Of a stretch of DNA of 58,608 bases, positions 16,323-24,483 are shown in pieces. The notes under the pieces were generated by a model, which was not told where the DNA came from, ran no database searches, and was given only the letters and a program-made list of their open reading frames with translations. The position numbers and the translations under genes were made by a program. Origin of the DNA: Bacillota bacterium (GTDB taxonomy: Bacteria; Bacillota; Clostridia; Lachnospirales; Lachnospiraceae); the NCBI GenBank assembly GCA_023421505.1, contig JAEZTJ010000039.1:1-58608 (forward strand), written 5' to 3'. The first letter of the stretch is position 1, and every line of letters begins with the position of its first letter.

Positions 16323-17777
16323 TTAGGTACATTTTTTTCCTATTAAAGCATTTTTTCGATACTCTGTTGGGGATACACCACATATTTTTTTAAATATTTT
16401 CATAAAATGCTTATCACTATCATATCCCACCGCCAACGCGATTTCAGCCACCAGCAGCTCCGTCGTTTCAAGCAGCTTTTTCGCTTCTGTTATTCGAATA
16501 TTCTTCAGATAATTCACAAAATTATACCCTGTATATTGTTTGAAAACATACGAGAATAGTGAATAATTCATGGAGATATAATTTGAAACCATAGCCATAT
16601 TTAACTCCTTGTTATAATTTTCACTGATAAAAAGAACAGCTTGTTGGATCTTTTGCTTATTTTTATAATCATCAAACTCTTTTATTAACTTAGCATTTAA
16701 TTTTTCAAACCATTCTTTAAGCTCGTTGCAAAACTCTATAGCAGAATTATAGGTATAAATTTCCTTAAATAATACAGCCTCATTTTCATCTATATTAATA
16801 GCATTACTATAGGTTGATACTGCTTTATTTAATAAGCCTTTCATACCTTCACAAAAGGTATCCGGACTTAGCTTGCGCGTTTTTAGTTTGTAATAAATAT
16901 GATCTAGTTCCTTTACCACTTCTGAAATTTTAGAGGTACCAATCATTTGAACGATTTGATTAATTTTCTGCTCATCTATCGCATCATATTGATTGTAATC
17001 CTCATCATATACCACAATATGCTCTCCTTGAGCAAAGGCTTGCTTTCTTGCAGCCATGGCTTGCATATAAGCCTCTTTTAAATTTTCAAAGCCCTTATGG
17101 GATCTGCTCCGGCCTATATAGTAGTTATTAAATTCCTCATTTAGCAGCTCATTTATTTTACTTTCCTCTAGAATAAATACTCCTTGTTTTTCTACATCCC
17201 GCAGGTAGACCAAGTCTCTCTGCTCAGGAGGCTCCTCATTATCATAATTCGTACAGCAAACTACATAGTCTTCTTTGATAAACAGATTTTCAAATTCCTT
17301 TTGAAGTAATTTCATCTCTCCTTGAGATATATACTTGTTAATCATCAGATATCTCAGCTGTTGTAATTCAATATTTACAATCCTGGAGCGCTTTTCTTTT
17401 CTATCTTGAATTTCTCTGTCCAGCTTTTCTAATATATTGATAATCTGCGTTCTCTCAATAGGTTTTAATATATACTCCTTGACCCCGTGACGCATAAGCT
17501 CCACCGCATAGTTAAAATCCTCATACCCGCTAACAATTACTGTTAATGGTATATGAGAGCAGTGCTGCATTTCTTTCACCAGGGTAATTCCATCCATTTT
17601 TGGCATCCGTATATCAGTGATCATGACATCTACTATCTGTGTTCTTATAATTTCCAATGCTTCTTGCCCATTTTTACACTCAATTATATTATTAATAGAA
17701 ACTGATGATCTTGCAGCAATGGATTTGATTCCCTGTCGTATCATTTTCTCATCTTCAACAATTAAAAGTGTATTCAT
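16323..17777 (-). CDS. AraC-type response regulator (YesN-like)
   Basis: 484 residues from ATG 17777 (MNTLLIVEDE). The frame is open 39 codons further upstream, but that part is the multi-hairpin leader module and should not be translated. The receiver domain has the phosphoacceptor Asp in VMITDIRMPKMDG (near residue 55). A middle region is typical of YesN proteins. Two AraC helix-turn-helix motifs fill the last 100 residues (EAKKLLETTELLVAEIALAV ... FMKIFKKICGVSPTEYR). It pairs with the YesM-type kinase ending at 17968 and probably controls the adjacent CUT1 sugar transporter. Confidence 0.92.
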   Translation of the reverse strand: MNTLLIVEDEKMIRQGIKSIAARSSVSINNIIECKNGQEALEIIRTQIVDVMITDIRMPKMDGITLVKEMQHCSHIPLTVIVSGYEDFNYAVELMRHGVKEYILKPIERTQIINILEKLDREIQDRKEKRSRIVNIELQQLRYLMINKYISQGEMKLLQKEFENLFIKEDYVVCCTNYDNEEPPEQRDLVYLRDVEKQGVFILEESKINELLNEEFNNYYIGRSRSHKGFENLKEAYMQAMAARKQAFAQGEHIVVYDEDYNQYDAIDEQKINQIVQMIGTSKISEVVKELDHIYYKLKTRKLSPDTFCEGMKGLLNKAVSTYSNAINIDENEAVLFKEIYTYNSAIEFCNELKEWFEKLNAKLIKEFDDYKNKQKIQQAVLFISENYNKELNMAMVSNYISMNYSLFSYVFKQYTGYNFVNYLKNIRITEAKKLLETTELLVAEIALAVGYDSDKHFMKIFKKICGVSPTEYRKNALIGKKCT

Positions 17778-17893
17778 ATTTTTCCCCATTCCTGCGCTGC
17801 TTATTTGGCTCGCTTGCGAGTCAATGCGCATCTCAATTTGTGTGTGCAGCGCAGACACAAACTTGCCGAGTGAAAGATTTGAAAAAGCTTTCA
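17778..17893 (-). repeat. Multi-hairpin leader module, type B copy 1
   Basis: On the minus strand it contains hairpin GAGTGAAAG/CTTTCACTC, then GGCAAGTTTGTGTCTGCGC, then GAGATGCGCATT, a perfect CTCGCAAGCGAG palindrome, and AGCAGCGCAGGAATGGGG just before the YesN start codon. The last 55 bases recur almost unchanged at 57115-57171 before an unrelated gene. The GAAA-stem hairpin followed by GGCAA-TTTGTG also resembles the type A modules. Confidence 0.75.
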
Positions 17894-17967
17894 CTCTTTA
17901 CCTTTTTTCTGAGCTGTTATTGGTTGGAATTTCTATCATTAGGAGCAGCCGTATATAGCATTAACAA

Positions 17968-19794
17968 TTATTTTTCAACAATATCCTCTCTATTTGCCAC
18001 AACATTCGGTTTCATTGGGATTTTTACAGACACCTTGGTATAGCAGCCCAGCTTTGATGAGATATTGATACCATAATCCTTTCCAAAATTTATTTTAATT
18101 CTGTCTTGTACATTTTTTAGTCCTAAGCCATGACCTGAGCCTTCGCTCGTTTCAATATCATCTTCAATGCTCCTTCGAAGCTGTTCCAAATGATCCTCTG
18201 TAATTCCTTTTCCCTGATCCGATACCTCGATCATAAAATAATTTTCTTTCACAATTCCCTTTATGTAGATATTTGTATCTTCTGCTATGTCTTCAATTCC
18301 ATGGCAGATTGAATTTTCAACAATAGGCTGCAATGACATTTTTGGTATTTCCTGTCCCCAAATCGCATCCGGTATATTTAATGATAAAAAGACCTCATAA
18401 TCAAATCTCAGATTCATAATAGCTATATAATTTTTAATATAATCAATTTCTTCTTTCACCGTAACATTCTTTGATAACCCTTTCATACTATAGCGCAGCA
18501 TTTTGCCCAGGGAAGTTATCGCATCTGAAATATCATAAAATTCTTTCACTTCTGCCATCATTTTTATCGTTTCCAAAACATTATAAATAAAATGTGTATT
18601 AATCTGATTCTGAAGTGCCCGTATCTCGGAATTCTTTACTAATATTTCTCTTTTAATATTATTTTCCATTAATTGCTTTATTTTTATAAGCATTAAATTA
18701 ATATGGCTAGCTAATTCCCCTATTTCATCCGATCCGTGAACCGTAACCTCAATATCAAGCCTACCCTCCTGTACCTCATGAAGTGCTTGAAACACCTCAT
18801 AAAACCTTTTTGACATTGCTTTTACGATCAGGTGAATAACAAGCAACAGTGCTCCCATAATAATTAACAAATAAAAGAAATACAACATATGAAGATTATT
18901 TGCCCTATGTATTACTTTCTCTATAGAAATAACCTTTATCAGATAGCCATCCAATTCCTTAATTGGCTTATAAGCTATTATAACATTCTCACCTGCAACT
19001 TTAGTTATCTGATAACGGTCTGCTTCGGACTCGAAATTAATATTTTTAAAAATATCTTTCATATACGGATTCCATTTATTCTGAACGCTGTTATCATAAT
19101 ACTTTATATTTTCACCATCAATAAAACAGGACCAGCCTTTACTATTTGTGTCAAATAAACCAGGAAACAAATCGTTCATACGTATAGCAACTTCTATGAT
19201 TCCAAGATTATTATCATTGTAATTCTGAATTTTTGTAACAAGCGACATAATATGCTTTTTTGAACTCATCAACTCCATTGGAAAGATTTCATCCGTATAA
19301 TCAAACTTCCATGATCCGCTCTTAATCTCTTCCTTTCCCCATCGCAAACGTTCCATCCTTTTCCTGCGATATAGAATCGGCATCATTTCAACCAGTTTAT
19401 CGCTGTCAACATATACCCTGATTTGATATAAATACGGATTACTGTTAACTAGTCGTTCCATACTTGCAATCTCGTTCTGATAAAAATCCAGAGTATCTGT
19501 AACATCAATCTCATCTTTTGATTTAACCTTTTCTAAGTATCGTAACAATGTCGTGTTATTTAAAAATACTTGCGTTGACATATTACATAGTTCTATACTT
19601 TTTTGTACCTGGGCATGACTTTGCTCCATGGTATATTTTACAATACTTATCTGATCATTGATTGTACTTGCCCTCATATTATGAATAATAATAATGAAAA
19701 GAATAATAATTGGTATAAAAGCAAAGAAAAATACAGTCAATGTCAGCTTGTGTATAATTTTTAAATGATTAAGCTTACTTATTATTCTTCTCAT
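17968..19794 (-). CDS. YesM-like sensor histidine kinase
   Basis: 608 residues. A first membrane helix lies near residues 17-38 and a second near 298-320, enclosing an extracellular sensor of about 260 residues. A HAMP domain follows (about 320-375), then a His_kinase domain with the phosphoacceptor His in QINTHFIYNVLETI (about residue 400), and an HATPase domain with NSICHGIED and GHGLGLKNVQDRI. It belongs to the YesM/YesN pairs that respond to oligosaccharides or bound transporter proteins. The binding-protein gene lies upstream and the regulator gene downstream. Confidence 0.92.
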   Translation of the reverse strand: MRRIISKLNHLKIIHKLTLTVFFFAFIPIIILFIIIIHNMRASTINDQISIVKYTMEQSHAQVQKSIELCNMSTQVFLNNTTLLRYLEKVKSKDEIDVTDTLDFYQNEIASMERLVNSNPYLYQIRVYVDSDKLVEMMPILYRRKRMERLRWGKEEIKSGSWKFDYTDEIFPMELMSSKKHIMSLVTKIQNYNDNNLGIIEVAIRMNDLFPGLFDTNSKGWSCFIDGENIKYYDNSVQNKWNPYMKDIFKNINFESEADRYQITKVAGENVIIAYKPIKELDGYLIKVISIEKVIHRANNLHMLYFFYLLIIMGALLLVIHLIVKAMSKRFYEVFQALHEVQEGRLDIEVTVHGSDEIGELASHINLMLIKIKQLMENNIKREILVKNSEIRALQNQINTHFIYNVLETIKMMAEVKEFYDISDAITSLGKMLRYSMKGLSKNVTVKEEIDYIKNYIAIMNLRFDYEVFLSLNIPDAIWGQEIPKMSLQPIVENSICHGIEDIAEDTNIYIKGIVKENYFMIEVSDQGKGITEDHLEQLRRSIEDDIETSEGSGHGLGLKNVQDRIKINFGKDYGINISSKLGCYTKVSVKIPMKPNVVANREDIVEK

Positions 19795-19889
19795 TATTAT
19801 AATTCCTCTTTCTCTATCTATAATTTTAGAAGTATTTCTGGCAGGATTATCATTTAATAATATCTTCCTCTATATTATAGCATACCACA

Positions 19890-19923
19890 AAACAGGCTGC
19901 ATAAGTAAGCGTACAGCCTGTTT
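19890..19923 (-). terminator. Terminator after the sugar-binding protein gene
   Basis: A perfect 10-bp stem (AAACAGGCTG/CAGCCTGTTT) with a 14-base loop and TTTT after it on the minus strand. A second hairpin, GGAACGGA/TCCGTTCC, lies at 19963-19989 just after the stop codon. Together they separate the transporter genes from the kinase genes. Confidence 0.65.
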
Positions 19924-20000
19924 CTATCCTTGATTATATTCCCCTGTTTCTATTTCTTTTATGGAACGGAGCTTCAGAAAGTCCGTTCCAGTTTATTAAT

Positions 20001-21704
20001 TTACTGTAATCCTAACTTTTCCTTTGCTGCAATCATGTACTCTGTCTGCTTAGCAAGCAGCTTATCAACTCCCCAATCCTTACGTTTCTGAATAAAATCA
20101 TTCCATATCTGATCAAATTCAGCTTCGCTCTTGGATAATAAAAGCTTAGGCAATACTACACCCCATTCATTATCTATCTTATTCTTGATATCTGCTTCCT
20201 CTGTATCTGCCGGTAAAGTAACTTCATATTGAGAATTTATTACAACATAGGGATAGGTCCATCTTTCCATTTGACCTAAAGGTTCAGGTGTATCAACTGC
20301 CCATCTAAGTGCCATCGCATTATCCTGGAACATCCAGTAGCAGGAATCTGCACCATACTGTTTATCATATTCTGCTCTATCTGAATTGAGTAAATCTCTA
20401 ACATCCTGATGCATTACTTCTTTCTTGTTAGCATCATAATCCCAGGTAACGCCTTCTACACCTAACCAAGTCATATGCTGTCCATGTTCACTCATTAAAT
20501 AAGAACACAATTCGATAGCACGATCTGGTCTTTTACAATTCTTCGATATCATAGTAACTGTCCAGCCATTAATATTTCCACCTGGTAAAGTATAATCATC
20601 ACCCTTAGAATTCTTAGGTCCATCTACTGCTATATACACACTATTTGGATCCTTCGCATATAATGTTTTCACCTCACTTGCTAAATCTGTTCTTTGGAAT
20701 AACATACAGAAATAACGGCCCTGTGAGATTTTTTCTGACATTTGAGCTCTCTTATCTATGAACATATCATCTGCAAGGTAACCCTCCTGCCCAAGCTCTC
20801 TAAATGTCTTTAACCATTTTACTAATTCACTATCAACTAATCTATCGTAGAACTTTCCGTCTTTTTCAAAAGGAACTGCCAAGAAATTGCACAAAAATTT
20901 ATCAAAAGATAAACATCCATTCGCTATGAATTCATGTGCACCAATGGGAATTAATGGCTGTCCGTTAACTTCCGGATATTTCTCTACTGCAGCTTTGACA
21001 GCAGCCTTAAACCCTTCCGGAGTTGTCATATCAGGACTTCCGATTGCTTCATAGATGTCCTTTCTTACTAAGAAAGTCTGGTTTGAAGCAATATTATCGT
21101 ATTTCTCATAGTCAGCTGGAGAGAAGGATGAATTCGGATAACCATAAATATGGCCATCCTCTTGTGTATACCAGGCTACTCTTCCCTTATCTGCAACTGT
21201 ATACCAGTAAGGATCATATTCTGTTGCTAACTCATCTAACGCATAAACCATACCTTCATCAATAATCTGCGGAACCTGAGGTTCATAATAATTAAGTGTA
21301 ACAAGATCTGGCAGTGAATCGGATGCAATTAAGGAATTCAATTTTTCAGCTTCATTTCCTGCAGGAACCACAAATTCAATATTACATCCAGTTTCTTCTG
21401 TTATTGTTTTTGATACTAAATTCTCACCCCAGGGTGTGGTAAACCAGGAAAAGTTGACATACCAAGTCAGATCTACCTTATCATCTGCATGCAATTTCCA
21501 ACCCGGTTCAGCCTCAGCTGCTTCGGTTACCGCTGCATCATCAGTTGTTTTGTTGTCTTGATTTGATACTTGATCTGCTTCCTGTTTATTGCCCGTCGTA
21601 TCTGTCTCCTTGCTATCATCCTTTTTACCTGCACAAGCTGCTAAAGAAACGATCAGTGCAAAAATTAATAATAATGCTAAAATACTTTTCTTACTACTTT
21701 TCAT
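20001..21704 (-). CDS. CUT1-family sugar-binding lipoprotein (LplA-like)
   Basis: 567 residues from ATG 21704, chosen because GGGAGG lies six bases upstream; an open 14-codon extension upstream has no such site. The N-terminal signal (SILALLLIFALIVSLAACAG) has a lipobox with Cys near residue 24. A Ser/Thr/Asp-rich linker and an SBP_bac_1-type domain follow (WGENLVSKTITEETGC, and TMISKNCKRPDRAIELCSYL). It captures an oligosaccharide outside the cell for the two permeases encoded just upstream. The substrate cannot be told from sequence. No ATPase gene is present, so a shared MsmK-type ATPase elsewhere is likely. Confidence 0.9.
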   Translation of the reverse strand: MKSSKKSILALLLIFALIVSLAACAGKKDDSKETDTTGNKQEADQVSNQDNKTTDDAAVTEAAEAEPGWKLHADDKVDLTWYVNFSWFTTPWGENLVSKTITEETGCNIEFVVPAGNEAEKLNSLIASDSLPDLVTLNYYEPQVPQIIDEGMVYALDELATEYDPYWYTVADKGRVAWYTQEDGHIYGYPNSSFSPADYEKYDNIASNQTFLVRKDIYEAIGSPDMTTPEGFKAAVKAAVEKYPEVNGQPLIPIGAHEFIANGCLSFDKFLCNFLAVPFEKDGKFYDRLVDSELVKWLKTFRELGQEGYLADDMFIDKRAQMSEKISQGRYFCMLFQRTDLASEVKTLYAKDPNSVYIAVDGPKNSKGDDYTLPGGNINGWTVTMISKNCKRPDRAIELCSYLMSEHGQHMTWLGVEGVTWDYDANKKEVMHQDVRDLLNSDRAEYDKQYGADSCYWMFQDNAMALRWAVDTPEPLGQMERWTYPYVVINSQYEVTLPADTEEADIKNKIDNEWGVVLPKLLLSKSEAEFDQIWNDFIQKRKDWGVDKLLAKQTEYMIAAKEKLGLQ

Positions 21705-21729
21705 TTTATCCTCCCTCTTAATTATGTTT

Positions 21730-22647
21730 TTATTCCTTAACCGCACCTATCATCACTCCTTTTACAAAGTACTTTTGAAGGAATGGATAGACACAGCATA
21801 TAGGCAGTGTAGTAATAACCATAGCCGCAAGCTTGATGGAAGTTGATGTCGTATTGGTCGCCTGGATCTGCGTTGAGACACTTAACATCTGTGAGGATTG
21901 AACCTGTGCAACGAGTCGATATAAATATGTCTGGATAGGCTCCAAATCCGTCCGATTTGTCATAAACATCAAGCCGCCGAAATAATCATTCCATTGACCG
22001 ACACCGCAGAATAATGCAATCGTAGCGAGTACTGGCTTTGACAGCGGTAAAATCACCTTTCTGAATACAGTCCAGTCATTGGCTCCGTCAATTCTCGCCG
22101 ATTCCTCAAGTGCACTGGGTATTTCACGAAAAAAATTAATAAATATTAACAGATTAAAAAAATTAAATGCGGTCGGAATAATATATACCCAAAAGTTGTT
22201 CAGCAAATTAAGATTTTTAAAAAGAATAAAACTAGGAATTAATCCCCCTGAAAAGAACATCGTGATTGTTCCAAAGGTCATATAAAACTTTCTTCCCATT
22301 AAATATCTCTTAGATAAAGGATAAGCCACAATTGCTGTAAACAACACATTACAAAAGGTACCTATTACCGTTTTTTCAATCGTAACTATGAATGACCTAA
22401 GTACACTGCTGTCCTCAAATACAGCTTTGTAATTATCTATCGAAAAGACTCTTGGCCACCAATAAATTCCTCCCCGTAGCGCATCAGTAGCATCATTAAG
22501 GGAATTGACTGCAACATACCAGATCGGATAGATACATACAAAACAAATAATAAGCATGAGAATTGTATTGCAGGTGTCAAAAATCATCGTTCCCTTCGAA
22601 CGCTTAATCCTGTATCCCTCTCTTGCCAAATAGCCTCCCATTTTCAT
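21730..22647 (-). CDS. CUT1 sugar ABC permease (YtcP/LplC-like)
   Basis: 305 residues with six membrane helices and the EAA loop ESARIDGANDWTVFRKVILPLS near residue 190, which docks the ATPase. AGGGGG lies seven bases before ATG 22647. The first residues contain a short basic stretch (REGYRIKRSKG). The gene starts 11 bases after the preceding permease and ends 25 bases before the binding-protein start, so the three are one operon. Confidence 0.92.
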   Translation of the reverse strand: MKMGGYLAREGYRIKRSKGTMIFDTCNTILMLIICFVCIYPIWYVAVNSLNDATDALRGGIYWWPRVFSIDNYKAVFEDSSVLRSFIVTIEKTVIGTFCNVLFTAIVAYPLSKRYLMGRKFYMTFGTITMFFSGGLIPSFILFKNLNLLNNFWVYIIPTAFNFFNLLIFINFFREIPSALEESARIDGANDWTVFRKVILPLSKPVLATIALFCGVGQWNDYFGGLMFMTNRTDLEPIQTYLYRLVAQVQSSQMLSVSTQIQATNTTSTSIKLAAMVITTLPICCVYPFLQKYFVKGVMIGAVKE

Positions 22648-22658
22648 ATGTATACCCC

Positions 22659-23612
22659 CTAATATAATGATCTTCCTAACATTTTTTTACTTGAAGTATT
22701 GGCAATTAGCAATAAAATCAATGCAACTATGGATTTAAACAGTCCAACTGCAGTAGCATAGGAATATTTTCCCAAATTCATACCTACCTGATAGACATAG
22801 GTATCTATTACCTGGCTTCTTGAAATATTAATCTGATTCTTTAGAATTAATATCTGATCAAAATTCGAATTTAACAAACCTGCAATCTGCATAATCAGCA
22901 TAATTGAAATTGTTCCGGTTATGGACGGTAATGTTATTTTTAAAATCTTTTGAAGCTTTGATGCTCCATCTACCGTTGCTGCTTCGTACATTTGCTGGTC
23001 TACTCCTGCGATCGCTGCAAGGTAAATAATTGCAGACCACCCCATCTCCTTCCAGGTATCTGTAAGTACCGACAACCCCCAGAAATATTTGGGTTCTCCC
23101 ATGTATGAGATACGTTCCTTCGTTATATGCAGCCCTACAAGCAGATCATTAATTATTCCTGTCTTTGATAACCAGGTTACCAGAATTCCTCCAAGTACTA
23201 CCCAGGAAAGAAAATGGGGCAGATAAGAAATTGTTTGCGATATTTTTTTAAATCTGTTTCCCTTAATTTCATTTAAAAGTAGTGCAAATATAATTGGAAG
23301 CGGAAACCCAATCATCAGCTTCAGCAGACTGATTCCAATTGTATTCGTCAATATGTCCTGAAAATTAGAGTCCGTGAAAAATTCTTTAAAATACTCAAAA
23401 CCAACCCACGGAGCGCTTAATATTGTTTTTGTTATTTTATATTTTTTAAAAGCTATGACGATACCGCCCATCGGAAGATAATTAAAAACAAACATCCAAA
23501 TAATACCCGGTATTACCATCGCCTGCAAATATCTTTGATTCCAAAAAACCTGCTTTGTACGATTTTTAACCTGCTTCCTGTGACTGTGTTTTGCCAAAGT
23601 CAAATCAGCCAT
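22659..23612 (-). CDS. CUT1 sugar ABC permease (LplB/YteP-like)
   Basis: 317 residues from ATG 23612 (MADLTLAKHSHRK), with GGAGG five bases upstream. The frame is open ten codons further (MPHKRQMEVI), but those codons are the hairpin leader module, which is found unchanged before an unrelated gene at 38573. Six membrane helices and the EAA loop (MYEAATVDGASKLQKILKIT, near residue 205) mark it as the partner permease of the 21730-22647 protein. Confidence 0.9.
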   Translation of the reverse strand: MADLTLAKHSHRKQVKNRTKQVFWNQRYLQAMVIPGIIWMFVFNYLPMGGIVIAFKKYKITKTILSAPWVGFEYFKEFFTDSNFQDILTNTIGISLLKLMIGFPLPIIFALLLNEIKGNRFKKISQTISYLPHFLSWVVLGGILVTWLSKTGIINDLLVGLHITKERISYMGEPKYFWGLSVLTDTWKEMGWSAIIYLAAIAGVDQQMYEAATVDGASKLQKILKITLPSITGTISIMLIMQIAGLLNSNFDQILILKNQINISRSQVIDTYVYQVGMNLGKYSYATAVGLFKSIVALILLLIANTSSKKMLGRSLY

Positions 23613-23790
23613 AATAACCTCCATCTGCCGCTTATGCGGCATTCAAATAATGAGCGAAAAGCACGCTTAGTGCTTTTTGCCGGTTGAAAAATGTATTTCT
23701 TTTCAACCTAACCTCCATCTGCTGCCAACACCTGCGAATTTGGGCAGCGCACAAATTTGCCGGTTGAAAAATCAAAGATTTTTCAACCTA
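23613..23790 (-). repeat. Multi-hairpin leader module, type A, tandem double copy
   Basis: On the minus strand there are two consecutive modules. Each begins with GGTTGAAAA...TTTTTCAACC, continues with GGCAAA and one or more further stems, and ends in GCAGATGGAGGTTA. The second also holds AAAAGCAC/GTGCTTTT and a perfect TGCCGCATAAGCGGCA hairpin. Its GGAGG serves as the ribosome binding site of the permease gene. The second module recurs nearly base for base at 38574-38693. Confidence 0.8.
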
Positions 23791-23871
23791 ACGCCCTTGC
23801 TTCTCAATATCCATACCTAAATTATAGTGCATCCATCCTGATGCCATAATGTATCTAATTATTTTTAGGTG

Positions 23872-24483
23872 TCATTTTTTTATTTTTCCGAACTTCACCT
23901 GTTTCCACACCTTTTTATTAACTTTAATTTTATGTCCCTTTGTCATTTCCTTATAAGCAGTCTCATCATCAATGTTATTGCTGCTAAAATAGTCTTGATA
24001 ATATCGGGTGGATAAAGCTATCTTCTTCTGCAGCACAAGAAGCTCCTCCTCTGTCAAATCCATCCTTTCCGTATCTTCCTTTGTCAATGTTTTTAGTATA
24101 CTTTCTACCTTTCTGGCACAGCTTGCTATCTCCTCTTCTGTCAGACTATAGCTCTCATCCACAGCCCTATGGTATAAAAGCTCATACTTAATCGCATTAT
24201 CCATAGCTTCCTGCTTCATAACATCGCCTATTGTCACACCCTTTGAATATTCCTTGTTCCAAAAATCCGTATCCTTTAGGAATGATGCGTATAATTGACC
24301 CTGTAATTCTGCCAGTGTAACATGATACATCAGTTCATTTAGAAAAATTGGGGAAGCATCTACTTTTACTACGGCAGTTTTAGAAAAATCCATATCCTCC
24401 AAAGCTTTATTATTACAAGCGGAGCTTACCGTAATAACAAAGATTAAGATTGTTAACATGCCTATTCTTTTGTTTTTAATCAT
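23872..24483 (-). CDS. Lipoprotein resembling a SurA/PpiC N-terminal chaperone domain
   Basis: 203 residues. The signal peptide (MLTILIFVITVSSAC) has a lipobox Cys at residue 23. The mature part has VDASPIFLNELMYHV, a pattern seen at the N-terminus of PpiC/SurA-type foldases, then helices rich in Lys and Glu. The parvulin catalytic domain is absent, so it may be a chaperone-like or regulatory lipoprotein; this is inference from weak similarity. The start overlaps the end of the phosphorylase gene by eight bases, so the two are coupled. It ends about 80 bases before the leader module of the permease gene. Confidence 0.6.
   Translation of the reverse strand: MIKNKRIGMLTILIFVITVSSACNNKALEDMDFSKTAVVKVDASPIFLNELMYHVTLAELQGQLYASFLKDTDFWNKEYSKGVTIGDVMKQEAMDNAIKYELLYHRAVDESYSLTEEEIASCARKVESILKTLTKEDTERMDLTEEELLVLQKKIALSTRYYQDYFSSNNIDDETAYKEMTKGHKIKVNKKVWKQVKFGKIKK

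Noticed and set aside
23613..23642. N-terminal MPHKRQMEVI as part of the permease and the DUF1048 protein
   Set aside because: The same codons occur before two unrelated proteins because they belong to the hairpin leader; the GGAGG inside it places the true start after it.
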